Assembly: GCA_039621445.1 (NCBI GenBank)
Contig: CP154954.1
Coordinates: 60,136,168 to 60,200,167 of the forward strand
Source: Euglena gracilis
Lineage: Eukaryota; Euglenida; Euglenophyceae; Euglenales
Length of the DNA stretch: 64,000 nt
Direction: 5' to 3'
Shown in pieces: positions 12,503-25,600 of this stretch. Position numbers and translations under genes: made by a program. The notes beneath the pieces are model-generated. The model ran no database searches and was not told the origin of the DNA. It saw only the letters and a list, made by a program, of their open reading frames with translations. The stretch's first letter is position 1, and every line of letters starts with the position of its first letter.

Positions 12503-12960
12503 CTACTAAACCCTCCCCCCAAATAATACCCCCCCAAACAATACCCCCCCCCCCCAAATAATACCCCCCACCAAATAATACCCCCCCCCCCTTGGGGTCC
12601 GACTTCGGCCGCCGAAATAATACCCCCCCCCCCCAATTTCGGGCCGAAGGCCCGGATTTTTACCTGAAAATGTTGGTAAAAATCACAATCTTTGACAACA
12701 AATTACGAAAAAAAAATCAAATTTTCTGGCTCATCCGACCTCCAAAAAATGGTAAATTTCACAAGAAAGTGCAAAAGTGACCCCAAAGGGGGTTTTTTGG
12801 TGCTTTTTTGGGGTTTACGGGACTTTGAAAAATTTCGAAAATACCCCCCCCCCCAAATAATACCCCCCCCTTGGGCCGGGACTTCGGGCGAAAAAATAAT
12901 ACCCCGGGGGGGTATTATTTGGGGGGGGTTTACTACAAATAATAATAAAGAATTTTTCCT
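12503..12960. mobile_element. Family F element (AAATAATACCCCC ends)
   Basis: Several CCCCAAATAATACCCC motifs at the left are mirrored by GGTATTATTTGGGGGGG at 12909-12927. The interior is A/T-rich with AAAATTTC-type runs. A variant with GTTATTTGGG ends is at about 39015-39200. Confidence 0.55.
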
Positions 12961-13150
12961 GGGATATGACAGTCGGTCGACCCGATCTGAAGTGAAACTC
13001 TCCAAAGGACAGGGGGTCCCTCCGTTGGATGGCACGGGTCCAGGGTCGCGACTGCACACGTAGGTGGGTGCAATTTGGGGGTTGGACCCCAAATTTGAGG
13101 ACAAGCGTTTTCGAGGCCCTGTAGCCTGTGTGTACAGAGTCAAAAAAATC

Positions 13151-13478
13151 GATTTTTCGAAAATTGCCCGAAATCGATGGGGAACTGCACGGACCCACCC
13201 GGAGACCCAAACCAACCATGGGGGACCCCCAAGTGGCCTGTATACACCCCACATGCCCCCGGCCCCTCCAGACCGTTTCAGGGCCTGTACAGGGCCCCCC
13301 AAAAGGGGTTCCTCGATTTTTCGAAAATTGCCCAAAATGGATGGGGAGCTGCACGGACCCACCCGGAGACCCAAACCAATCATGGGGGACCCCCAAGTGG
13401 TATGTATACACCCCACATACCCCCGGCCCCTCCGGACCGTTTTTGGGCCTGTACAGGGTCCCAAAAGGGGTTCCCACA
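13151..13478. repeat. Tandem duplication, unit 164 bp, two copies
   Basis: GATTTTTCGAAAATTGCCC begins at 13151 and again at 13315. Both copies continue through GGACCCACCCGGAGACCC to GGCCTGTACAGGG with few differences. No coding function is supported. Confidence 0.85.
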
Positions 13479-14804
13479 AGATGCCGGGCTGCTGCTGGGC
13501 CGGGCCGGGCAGGGCATGGCTAACCTGTCGGGCCGCTGGCCGGGCCAAACCCCAACCTTAACATTAACCCTCACCCCAGATGCTCAAACCAACAATGGGG
13601 CACTGCGTCTCCTGGACCCCCCTCGAATAGAAATAACAAGCGTACCCCTTCATTTCTGTTTTAACAGAAATACCACTGCCGAATGGCACACTTTGTTATT
13701 ATTATTATTATTATAATTTTTAATAAATAGAATAATAGATTTTATATTTATTTTGTTGTATTTTATTTTTATTTTTTATTTATTGCGCGCGAATTCCCAC
13801 TCCGTAAGCAAGGGGGTGGACCTGTATCACCCCACTTCCAGGACACCACCTGGCACTGGCAATTGTCACACAGGAAATGGCGGGGGGGGATAAGGAAAGG
13901 AGAACAAAATTTATTTGTAAATTTATTTCTTCGGCAAGGTCAGCCCCGGGGGGTTTCACAACTCAATGGCATAATTCAAAGGGTCGAAAACTCCAGATCG
14001 CACCATTCCCCCAGTGTGGTCCTTTTGCTGTTTTTAATTCTACGAAATCTCTCGCACTCCTAAGGATCTTCACTGCAGTAATTTGCACCCTTGAAATGGT
14101 ACGTTTGTGAATTTGCACAGGTGGTTGGTTTGCACAGATGCGCACACAGAGTGTTTGCACGTTTGCGCCAACCAGCCACTTATACAATTTCACAAACACA
14201 CCAATTTCAGCTTGAGCACACAGCAAAAGTCCAACGGCCTTATCAGCTTGGGATGTTGCTGGAAGGTTTGGGACTGAGCCTGAGACGATGACCCGGAAAT
14301 TTGAATCTTTGTGCGAATGCAATGGTTGGTGTGCTCATGAACGGTGTGTTTGTGCAAATGAACGGTGTGTGCAAATGCACACACCAAACCATTTGTACAA
14401 ATGCGACACACATGCTATGCACCCCATATGCTGTGGTGACATGTAATAACAGTTACCCTCACTGTCAAAGTCCCTGCTTCCTTCGCCTATCCACTGCTTT
14501 CTCTGCGTCCTGGGTAACCATATCACATCCTGATTACATTATTTGGATATTTGGAGCCAGCGATTGTCGTTGTAAAAAAAATGTCGCTGTGGACTAATGC
14601 GCACCAACAAAGAAAGGAAAAACCTTTAAATGTGAGCTTGGCCGATTGAGATTTGGTCATGACACTTTGGTGTGAAGGGGCTGAAACCCTCAAGGACGTC
14701 ATAAACATGTGCACCCCCTTTGTTCAACGGAAGAGTCCAAGTGGATGCCGCAAGTTTGACGGCCGTCTGAGACTGCAAGGCACCCATTCTTTCGCTTTGT
14801 CCCC

Positions 14805-15086
14805 TTGTCATGCCTATGGCGCGCCTTCAGCTTCGCTTCCTGTCTCAGCTGTGGGCGGCTCCCTCCCCCCATGGCTGGGGACAGCGGGAGGCTGTCCCCG
14901 CCCCTTATGGCTGGGATCGGCCTCGGCCTTCTGCTGGCCTTCTTGCTGGGGAACTGGACCGCGACCTTGGGTGGCCAGCGTGGGCGCATCGCTACTCACA
15001 AAGTGCGGACCACCGCTCTGTCTCGGCCCTTGCCGGATGGGTGTGGTTTCCGACGTGATCCTGATGTGTCTCGGCCGTGCTCATGA
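14805..15086 (+). CDS. Probable first exon of a type II membrane protein (unnamed)
   Basis: An open frame with Met codons at 14805 and 14871. After the second Met comes a short polar stretch, then a hydrophobic anchor (AGIGLGLLLAFLLGN), then a basic Thr/Ser-rich region. This is the layout of a signal-anchor glycosyltransferase or similar Golgi/secretory protein. The frame closes with TGA at 15084, but the real exon probably ends earlier at a splice site I could not place. It may belong with the exon at 18130-18305. The family is not recognised. Confidence 0.45.
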   Translation: MSCLWRAFSFASCLSCGRLPPPMAGDSGRLSPPLMAGIGLGLLLAFLLGNWTATLGGQRGRIATHKVRTTALSRPLPDGCGFRRDPDVSRPCS

Positions 15087-18000
15087 TATTTTTCATCAAA
15101 GTTTCAAAAACAAAGGGTTTTGAAGTTTAAGGTTGTTGCATATTGTTTTCTTAAAAATTTTAAAGAGCAATTATATATATATATATATATATTTACACAT
15201 TATAACATTATTGTGACATTATTTCAGGTTTTTTTTATTACATGGCAGGCGGGTGGCATCGGTCCCCTCCAGCCTACGACTCTGCACTGGCGCTGGGGAG
15301 GGGGTGATATTTGGGGGTTATAGTTCGGAGTTTTTTTGGGGGGGATTTTGGGACCGCCTCCAAAAATAGCAAGAGTTTTTTTTCAGCGCTGTGTGCCAGG
15401 TGGCAGTTTTGAAGCCCTTCAAAGTTTTCTGGCACTTTGCACCGTTTTTTTTCCCCAAGGGGGAATGCCCTGCCTGACCCTACTCGGATGGTGGCAATAT
15501 CAAGCCCCCCTGCTCCCAGTGTCAAAGAAATGTTTGTCGCGTTGGTTGTCTCGATGTATTTGGAGCCTGAACTTCAATAGCCAATTTGTCGACTGAAGGT
15601 CTGTCAGGCCAGCCTGTCTAGCTTTTGGATGTGATGGAGTGATACAAGACAGAGGGAGTGGACTTCACATCTTATGTTGCAAGGATTTTGTTCTCAAACC
15701 AATCACAGATTTGGTGATGTACTGGAGTCAGGGCTGAGCCCCCCTGGGGGGGGGGGCAACTCAGAGGCTGGAAAATTTGGGCTGAAAAACTGACCTCCTT
15801 TTCCCATAGGGATCCTTCTCCCAACTGGAACTGGGTCGGACTGGTATGGAACCAAATACCAAAAAAAAACAACTGAAACAATGTGTTGCCGCTACAAGGT
15901 CTTATAATTGTCAACCAATGACCAATTTTTCGCTCAAACCAATACATGTCGCTCAATGGGGCTGCAAAAGGATGGATATGTTCGTCGCTCTGCTCTGCCC
16001 GACGTTTAAAGTCCCTTCTTGGCGGGCCCAACGAGAAAGCACTCAAAGGAGAACAGCGGCTGGGCTGTCAGGAGGAACCAATAAAAAAATTTCGTTAACA
16101 TCTGACAAGAATATCTCAAAACGGTCCCAGCTATTTTTTTTTTCGCGGACAGCATGTTATCGCATATTTTACATCCACACATTTCCCCCCCCTCCCATCC
16201 TTTTCTTTGACGATGGGAGGGGGTAATTCCAGGTTTTTGATGGGTGATGCGCGATAAAAATGAGGGCATTGCGACACCGCCTCCTCCCCGAGCCCAGTGC
16301 TGTCCCTTTACTGCCTACGGGGAACGGCAGGTCATGGCAGAGCGTTTTTCTGGCGGAATGCCATCAAAACTGTGGGTCGTCGGGCCCTCAGCGCTGCTGG
16401 CAGGGGCGGACGGCCAGACATCAACAGCTTCCCGGACACCACGGGGCCGGGCAGGGCAGGACGGGAAGCGGTCAAACAGCCGGGGTGGTGGGTGGGGGGG
16501 GGTCGACCCTCCCCACCAGGCCTCCCTGTTCTGCCCTGGGGCCGGGTATCCCACACCGCCTCCGCGCGGTGCTGACCGCGAAGTACGGCGGGGTCGCTGG
16601 GGGCCCCGCCGGTCGCTGTCCTCTCCCCACTGTCGCTCGTGCACATCGCTGGTCGGGAGCAGCCCTTCCCCCCATCTTGCAAGACTGTGTTTTGGAACCA
16701 CGGATGAACTTTAACACCTGTGTGACCCCACCCCTCTTGGGGGGTGGAGTGGGTGGGTAGGCTTTGAGAGTGGTTGGGTTGCGGCCGCTGGACCCCCCCC
16801 CCCCGGCGTGACGGGCGGGGTGCAAGGACTTTTTCAAGGACTTTCGGTCAATTTTGGGTGGATTTTGGGTGGATAAATGGGAGTCCCCCCCCCCGGGCGG
16901 AGTCGTGGGTGGGTAGGTTTTCAAAAAAAATGGGTGTGCCAGGGAAAAGTGCCCCCCCTCGGGCTCACTAAGTGAATGTATGTTTGGGACCCAAAACCGC
17001 AACAAATGCCAAGCCTTTCCGATGATGTCGAAAACCAGATCGTCGAATCCTTTTTGAAAGTGCCTATGCAAAAAGGCAGCAATTACTCGAGCCATAAAGC
17101 ATTCAACGTGTCTGCCAACGACGATGAGAACCACAACAAAATTTTCACTTGATTTTTTTGTTGCTAAAATCCGTTTTCTGAAGTCCCCCGGAATGTATGC
17201 TGTTGGACGAACCCTTCTGACTGGACAGTGTGCATTTTCAGCCCCCCCCCCCTGAAGGGTGAAGCAGCACTCGTTTTCAACGGTGCAAATCACACAGACT
17301 AGAGGGGTTGAGGACGAGGGTTGGCAGGTTTAGGTTTGTTCTCTCTGGATGCCCCGCCTGCCAGCCCGGGGCAAAACCGCCCACAGACTGACAACGCGCC
17401 AGCCTCTCACCACCTGGCAACATTCACCCCCCCAAAAAGCTTGATTGCATTGCATCTAAACATTCCAACCTTTGAAGACCTTACCTGGGGGGTTGGGAGG
17501 TGGGGCCGGACTCCCGGGTCCGTGGGGGGGGGCCCTTTCTGGCCGCAGGCCCGGGTGAAGGTTTCGGCGCGAAGCACCAGAAATTTTTTCGGAAATGCCC
17601 TTAGAAGGCCCGATCCGGCGGGGGGTCCCTGCCACCCAGGGGGTCCTGTGCAAAGGGCTGGGTGGGTTGGGGGGACCCCAGGGGTTCGACATAAGGAGGG
17701 TATATTTGGTGTATGTTGGGGAATGTTTCCCCCACACCTCCCTGGACCGGAGGGGGAGTCCGGACCCCCCCCCCCCCACCTGCCAAGGGGGGTCTGGACC
17801 GACTCCGGGGGGGGGGGGGGCTACTGGGACACCCCCCCCCAAAGGGTCAAATTTTTCGACTCCTTCTGGCGCTTTGCACCGAAAATTTTTGTGTTTTTGA
17901 CAAATCCTCGCCCAAAAAAGTGCCCAAAATGGCTTTTTTGGTTGTTTAGAGGGGGGGGGGTCGAAAATTTCGGCCCGGCGCAAAGCCTTGGTTACTCAGA

Positions 18001-18129
18001 CCGCCCCACTGTTTAGGTGAGGGGGTGTCCCCTCCCTCTGCTGGGCCGGAGGGAGGGTCGGACCACCCCCGCACCTGCCCTTATATCGAAGCCTGGGGAC
18101 CCCCAAGAGTCATAAAAAGGCGCCTGGTT
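15087..18129. other. Intron or spacer with possible exons
   Basis: It holds an (AT)n tract at 15173-15192 and several C-run/G-run element ends at 16790-17000 and 17480-17960. GC-rich stretches at 15245-15300, 16260-16480 and 16560-16620 could be exons of the gene starting at 14805, but competing frames are open and none is recognisable. Confidence 0.35.
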
Positions 18130-18305
18130 CCGGCATCCAACACACACTCCGCATGCCACGGCGGAGCCCCTTTCCCCAACGAGACGGCGGACACGTACTT
18201 CGGCGCCGGGACAGCGGTGGACCGACTGGAGGCGGAGTGCCAGTGGGATCCGGCGACGGCCACCTTCCGCAACGCCAAGTGCATGGAGCAGTTCGGCTAC
18301 CGAAG
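18130..18305 (+). CDS. Probable exon, Cys-containing extracellular-type domain
   Basis: This frame reads HGGAPFPNETADTYFGAG followed by LEAECQWDPATATFRNAK and CMEQFGYR. Regular Cys spacing, an N-glycosylation sequon (NET) and Trp-Asp-Pro suggest a lumenal or extracellular module. It is GC-rich like the proven exons and unlike its flanks. Boundaries are approximate. It could be a downstream exon of the signal-anchor protein starting near 14805. The family is not recognised. Confidence 0.45.
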
Positions 18306-19658
18306 TGACCCCCTTGGAGAGGACGACCAGGACCGGCGTAGGGCCTGGGTTGGGACACCGGCACAGACCTCGATGCTGCATCCCACCCCCTGCACAAGCA
18401 AGCAAACAGTTTCACATCAGCCCCCCCGGCTTTCGCGCGAAAAACCTAAGTCACAGCCACCCCCCCCAGAGTACCGGAGTACCCCTGAGTACCGTGGTAC
18501 CCCCTGCAGGGGGGTACCCCCCTGCAGGTCTCCAGGGTGGTCTGGCACATACTGTGGGCCACTGTCAGGTTCTGTGGGGTACTTTCAGGTTCTGTGAGGC
18601 ACTGTCAGGTTCTGTGGGTACTGTGGGGTGTCACTCATACTGTTTGTATGACCCCCACCACTGTGTTTCCGGCGGCGGAGGAACGCTTTTGGGCTCCTGA
18701 GCACCCCCATCTGGCATTCTGAACCATCCTTGGACCACCGGCCAAACAACCACGACATCAAACGTCATATAATGTGTTTCGATCCTTTGCTTCCCAACCA
18801 GGCTTTTGCTTAAGTCCACCCCCGGGGGGGGGGGCTGGACTGCAGCTAGTCCAAATTTAGCTAGTGGGATTTCTAGCAGACCCCCCCCGGGGGGGGGGGT
18901 CTGCTAGCAGGGCTAGCGAGTGTAATTTTTTTTTCCAGTGACCGGTGCGAAGCGCCGGAATTTTTTTTGGGACCCCCAAAAATGGCCAAAAAATGCCCCT
19001 TTTTGGCCATTTTTGGGAATTTTTGGAACAAAATCAGCCAAAAACCTATTAAAAGCCTCATTTCCACCTCGGCGCACAGCACCGGAGGAAATTTTTTTTT
19101 CCGGTTCCGGGGACCTCCGGTCCCCCCCCCCCCCGGGGGAGGGGTCTAGCTGGTCCATTTTTTCCAGTGTCTAGCCGATTGGCTAGCCAGTACCCCCCCC
19201 CCCCCGGGGTCCTTAAGCAAAAGCCTGTTCCCAACCCTGTTTGATGCTCGGACCGGCCTCAGCCACTCTTTGGCCGATAGAAACAGGGGAGCCTGAATCC
19301 CCCCCCCCCCACTTTCCCAGCAACCCTTTTCCCAGGATTGGGACCGATTTTTTGGCACCGCCCCCCCCCCCCTCCACCCTCTTGGGGGGGGCGGTCGCAA
19401 AAAGACAACCGAAGTGACCCAGTGAAATTTTTTTGCCCTTTCCCCCCCTCCGTTTGTGGCCAAATTTCCTTTGAATTCCGGAGTGGTCGACCACCCCGGA
19501 GGGGAGGGGTAGTGACTGACTGGTTTTACGGGGGGGGGGGAAAGTGACTGACTGGTTCTCGGAAGAGTGGAAGGCCCCCCCCTGGGGGGGGGGTCGGTAG
19601 AAATTGCATGGGTTGCCCCGTGCCGTGCTGGGTGCTGCGGCCGAACCGGCCTGCAGTG
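18306..19658. other. Repeat-rich intron or spacer before UDP-arabinopyranose mutase
   Basis: It holds a run of ACTGTCAGGTTCTGTGGG units at 18540-18630, an inverted element at 18820-19200 with CTAGC and C-run/G-run ends around a GGCGC-type core, and a family C repeat at 19365-19600. No exon is seen. A short first exon for the mutase should lie upstream of 19659. Confidence 0.5.
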
Positions 19659-22600
19659 AGATCGACATCGTGGTGCCCTCCATCCGGGACCTCGACTTCC
19701 TTGAGGCATGGAAGTCGTTCTTCCTCGGCTACCACATCATCATCGTGCAGGATGGGGATCACAGGTTCACTTGACAGCTGTGTGTGGCCCCTCCGATGAG
19801 GGTGGGGGTGCGTCCCTGGGTCACTTAGTGAACCTATGATGGGGACCCGTCTCGGGTGCTGAAAGTTCCGGACTGGGTGGACTACGAGCTGTATGGTCAG
19901 GGCTGCCTTGGGGTCCCGCCAGAGGTCAACTGTATGGCATGGTATTGCTACAAAGGACAGAGATACTTTTTTTGGAGAATCCGTTTTTTTTCACAAATCC
20001 CGTTGGAAGACCGGAGCAAGGCTGCAAAACACATCACGGAAGGGAACATATGAAACAACACATCCCCACTCCCCCCCAGTAACACCTGGGCAGGTAATTG
20101 GTTTATGGAACGATAAACACTGAAATAACACCCCCAAGGTGCAAGGCAACTACTGAGGCATTTTTTTTTGCCACTGATTGAAACTTTAAACTTAATTGCC
20201 ACTGAGGGAATACAATAATTCCCCATCGCATTACCATGACCCAAGAAAGCAGAAAATTAGATTTCCCTCAACTGGGAACAAACCTGAATTCATTTTAAAA
20301 GATCACGCTCGCTTTCATGTTCAAATCAGATAGAGGGCCTCTTTATAAAAAAAAACAATATGACTAAGACAATGCATTTTGGGCTTGCTGTTAGGCACAT
20401 TGCATTGTGCACTGCACCAGGAGAGTTGAGCCCATTGATGATTGATTGCAAAAAAAAAGAAACAAAAGAGAGAAAGATAAATGGCCAACTTGGTTGGACC
20501 TAGGGTTTGATGGAAGGGCAGGTGAGGAAGGGGGGGGGGGTGGCTCCGACCATCCTCTCTCCGGTCAAGTGTCAAACAGTGGTAATTCCTGTGGTTTTTT
20601 TATCCTCCCACAAGAAGCCTTATGTTCTTTTGCTTGGGTTTCCCTTTGTCCCATTTTCGCAGACAAACCATGGGAGTGTTTCATTTGCACTCATTTTGAA
20701 TGTGAAGGCCAACCTGTAAACATAAAAAATTTGCTTTTAATCTTGTTGAATTTTGTGTTGTGAGTGTTTTGGGATTGGACAAATTGGACATGGCCAAAAT
20801 TAACCATTTTCGAACCGGCGAGAAGCGAATGATTTTTGCCCCGAGAAATCGTCCAAAAATGAGTCTTTGAACACTTCTTGGGGTACTAAAACACAGGACT
20901 CCGTTGAAAGCAGTCTGTTTATTTGGCAAAACGGTCAGGGCGGCAGCTGGTTGAACCTCAGCAGCCGTGGTGCCAACTGGAACGACATCCAGAAGGCGCT
21001 CGGGGAGCGCCACTGGATCATCAGCCGCCGGGACGCCTCCATCCGGAACTTCGGCTTCCTGGTCTCCCGCAAGAGGTTCGTCTTCACCATTGACGATGAC
21101 TGCCTCCCTGCCGCCCGGCCTGATGGGACGGGCCGCCGCCGCAGAGGTGGTGAAATATTTTTATTTTATTTTATTTTGTTTATTTTTTCAGGAATAATTC
21201 GGAAATAAAAATCAATTCATTCAATCAATTTAATTGAAACATGAAATTTCATTCAGGAAATCCTGATGTTTCATGTGAAAAGGCACAGATGTCTTGTGGT
21301 AGGTTGTAGCTGGCTCGTGTATCATTCGATGATTGTATCATTTGTTCATGTCTGACAACTGTTCAACAGACGGAGACCGCCTTGCAATGTAGCGCTTTGA
21401 CGGGGTCGACCCCCATGTGCAACGGCCGCCCAGGGCAACGCTGGTGGACGTCATCGCGGGCCACCTCCGCAACCTGCGCAGCCCCTCCACGCCGTATTAC
21501 TTCAACACCCTCTACGACCCCTACCGCCCCGGGGCGGACTTTGTCCGGGGCTGCCCAGGGGAGCGTGGCAAACCTGGTTGACACTTTTCACTCCCGCCAG
21601 ATTGTGTGCTCACCCTTGAAGCACTTTTGGAACAGGGGTAGTGGCACCAACCCCGAGGAGGCTTTTTCATGTGTCTAGGAACTTGCCAGCTCAAAACCGA
21701 CACCCTTCAGGTATCTGCCTCGAATGCTACCCCTTTCGACCCTGAACCACTGAGAGGTGGCCTGCTTTAGCATGAATACAATCAAATGCAATTCCATTTG
21801 TAATCTACTTGCAATGGAATCTTGTATGTACTGGACATGTAACCTTATTCTTCTTCAAGGGCCTGCCTGCCGACCCAGTCTCAACCGGGCCTGCCTGCCT
21901 GCCTGCCGACCCAATGGCATCATCATTTGATGTGCCATTGGTCGTTGGAAGTTTATTTCCAGCATTCTTCCAAAATTCACGTTTTGTTTCTTGCAAGGGC
22001 TTTGAGCCATTTCGCCCAGCATTCCTTCACCTGCCTCCATCCGATGCACAGACTTGGGTCCATGGCCATTCACAAAAATTTCCTCGCTCCATCGCTGCAG
22101 TGCGCACCTCCCCTGCCGCCACCCCTACAGCCTGCGGCAGGGCGTCCCGACGGCGCTCTCACACGGCCAGGGAGCGTTCTGCCTTCTGCCCGTCCCAGGC
22201 TTCAACAATTTTTTTTAAAAAAGTGCTATTTTTTGCATTTTTCGTGATTTTTTTGGCCATTCGGGGAAAATTGAGTGGTTCCCCTGGGACCCCCCCGGGG
22301 GAGACCCCCTTAGGGGGTGGGTGGGTGGGTGGGGGGAGGGACCCCCCCCCCCGGTCTTTAAAAACCCTGGTGCAGACCCCAAAAAGGTGGATGAGCAATT
22401 TGTGGCTCTCATGTGGCTCAGCCCCAGAACACACGTGAGATTCACCGGGTCTCCCCTCCCCTGCATTCTTATTTTTTTGCGGTTGGTGTCTGGTGCTTTT
22501 TGCATGTGCCCCGCAAATCCCACAAGTTCATCCAGGCACTCAGTCTGGGAGTTGGGGGCAGGGGTTTTCTTAAGCCGGAGGGGGACGCTATCCCCCCCCA

Positions 22601-25600
22601 GGGTGATTCCAGCCAGCCAACACCTTTTTTCCAGCCAACACCTCTCAGCCGGGCTGTGGAGACCCCTCCCGGCAGTCCCCGGCTACTCCCCTCACCCTAC
22701 TCCGCTGAAATAAAGTTCGGGCCAGCCCAGGAAAGCCAGGCTGGGCTGAAATGCTTTTTGGCATAGCGCGCCAATTTTTTTCCTTCGAAAAAAGGGTTCA
22801 AAATGGCCCAAAATGGTAGTTTTGGGTGGTTCTTGAGTTTTCACCCAAGATTTTGCCAATAAAAAATGCCAACCCAGCTGGATTTGGGCGTTTTGGGGCA
22901 TTTTTGGGGTACCGCCAGGTTCAGCTCCCAGCTGGCTGGACCCCCCCCCCCAGACTGGGGGTCCAGCCAGCAGCTTTTTTACAGCCAGCACCTTTTTCAA
23001 GCCAGCCCGGGCCCCCCCCCCCCCCCCCGGGGTCCCTTGGTTGGGGGCTGACCTATCCACCACCCGAGCCCTCACCGCCCCCTGAGGGCCGGCATTTGGG
23101 TCAACGTCCCCGACTACGACGCCCCGACCCAGCTCCTGAAGCCCGCGGAGCGGAACGAGCGGCTGCTGGACTTCACGCAGACCATCCCGGCCGGGGTGTT
23201 GTACCCGATGTGCTCCATGAACGTGGCGGCCGGGCCCGCGCCTCGTGCTGTCATCCCCACACCCCACGTTATCCGCTACATCCCCCCTGGATCATTGACC
23301 CCCCCCCCCGGACTCGTTGGCCCTCCAGGCTGTTGGGGCCAACATGGCCGGGGCCAGTGAGCCAGGAATGGCCACACCGGTCGGACATTGCCGCCTCTGT
23401 GTGTCGCGATGTGTCACTCTTCGGTCCGTACGAGACAAAGACACCGAAACCCGGAAACTAGAATTGTTTGTCCGCCTGTGTTTTTGCCCCCCTCCGAAGG
23501 TTTCGACTTCTCCAACTAACGTCGCCGCTTGATGACGACTGACAATGCCACCCTGTTGTGGACGAAACACACGGGGACACCACACTGCATTCACCCTACC
23601 CACCCCCCTTGTCCACGACACACCGTGTCGTTGACCCCCCCCCCCTGTGTCAGCGGCTCTTTTTCCAGAACACCTGAGGTGTTTCGTTGAACTTCAGTGG
23701 TGTTGCCACCATGTCCTTGACACACCAGTGTTCAGGGAGTGTGCCATTGACACGGGGGGGGGGGCGTGTCCATTGCAATTCAAGCTGAACACAACGCTGC
23801 ACGAGGAGGGGTGGGACCTCGGTGGTCAAAGAGCCCCCCATGCCAAACAACGGTGGGTGCCCAGCCCTCCCTGGCCAAGTGGGTCTGGTTTCAGAACAAG
23901 GGACTCCTTTATTTGGGCCACGGGTGGTGTTTCCGTCCACAGCCGTCCACACAGGGGGGATTTCAGCGCCAAGTGACCTGTGACCATTCCAAATGAAATG
24001 CGAGAGAACAAATGTGGCCGTAAAGGATATGTAGTATAAATAAACATGCAGCCATCTTCTTAGCAGCAGTCTTCTGTTGTCCCATGTCCAAGTCGCACAC
24101 CTTTAATGATGGGTAGCCTGGGCTCTCGACAAGAGATACCTCTGCCATATATTCATTTAACACTTGCTTGTGTGATGATTGGATCCCCTCCCTCATGAAC
24201 CTGGCCGGATGTTAGGTTGCTTGTGAGAATTTTTGGTTTTTGGATGGGCTTGGGAAGTGATCGGATGGGTGGTTCCCCCGGCCGGGGGGTTGTGGGTTGT
24301 CGGGTTTTGATTGGGACAACAACTCTCTCAGGGGTCGCCAAGCAATCTGTTATCGCTGCCAAAGTTCCCAAAGGAGAGCAGGTTGGGAAAGTGTGGTTCC
24401 AACCTTATAACATTCCCCCACTGTTTCCTGTTTTTTTTTTGCTTTCTCAAAATGCCCCCAAGTTCCGGTTTCATCGCAAAGACCCCCACCTCTGGCAGTC
24501 CACGGCCATCGACAGCCTGACCCTGGGCGTTCACCCACCGCAGGTCGCTGCAGAGAATGAAAAGCGGCTCCAGCGTCCGCCTTAAACAAACAAACAGAAA
24601 AGTCACACTGTGTCCCTGCATGGCGCTGGCCCGGGGGCATTCCAGCGGGAGCTGATCGGCCCGGCCTTCATGCAGGGCCTGATGGGGGACGGGCAGCCGT
24701 GGGGGCGCTACGACGACATGTTCGCTGGCTGGGCGTCGAAAGTGGTGGCCGACCACCTCCACCTGGCCAGGCTGCCTCCAGGCTGAACACCCCCTCCCCT
24801 CCGAGGACCCTGGTGGTGGTCTTGCCTGTACTGAAAGTGCCCCCCCCCCAGGGGGGTGACGAGGAGCAAGGGTGCCAGGAAAAGAACCCACACCTTCAGC
24901 GGCATTTTTTTTTTCATGGATTGAGAGAGATGACTGGAAAACCGCCAGCGTTGTTGTCAGCCCCTGTGAGGTTATCATCTACTCCAGGGAGTTGTCACCA
25001 GGCACCTACGGCCGACCACGGCCGACCACGGCCGACCAGGGCCGACCAGGGCCGACCAGGGCCGACCAGGGCCGACCAGGGCCGACCAGGGCCGACCAGG
25101 GCCGACCAGGGCCGACTTGCATGTGGTTGGCCGACTGAAGGGGAATGAATGAAGGAATTCGGCAGCTTTCCCTCTGGAGCAAGCACCTCTGATGATGCTG
25201 GGCGATGCAGGGCGATGCTGGGCGATGCGGGGATTTTTTTTTGGTTTTTTTTGGATGCGGGGATTTTGGATGGCTGAAGTGGGGTTCATATTTGGGCCCA
25301 TACTGCTGGGTACACCTCTGTTGTCTCGTCCCTCCCTCCCCTGCAGACCACTCCAGCCTGCCCTTCATGTCGGCCAGTGCCTCTGCCTCTGATGCCGTGC
25401 TGGACCTCTCCGTCCCCCTCCGGGAGGTGTGTGACTCCCCTGGAGCTGAAGGTATCGTGCCCCTGCTGCATACCTGCGTACAGCCTCCACATTGGTGCTG
25501 TGTTCCTCCCTGGCTCGTCTGGCCTTCCCTGAGTGACTCCCTGGAGTGGATGCTCCAGTGGGAGAGGGAGGTTATGGGGGGAATCTTAAGTTGTGGGATA

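Larger units (their letters stand above)
9780..14804. other. Spacer between chlG and the next gene
   Basis: No protein-coding exon is recognised. It holds chlG 3' flank, an 89 bp palindrome at 10627-10715, an inverted copy of repeat family K at about 11495-11640, a (TTG)n tract at 12280-12312, a family F element at 12503-12960 (AAATAATACCCCC ends), a tandem duplication at 13151-13478 and an (ATT)n tract near 13690. First exons of the next gene may be hidden here. Confidence 0.6.

Noticed and set aside
12703-13548. 281-residue minus-strand frame at 12.7-13.5 kb
   Set aside because: Two copies of a 164 bp tandem duplication give an internally repeated frame; no recognisable domain and no exon-like composition.
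16260-16760. GC-rich open frames at 16.3-16.7 kb as a defined exon
   Set aside because: Three frames on the plus strand and two on the minus strand are open together, so the coding frame cannot be chosen.
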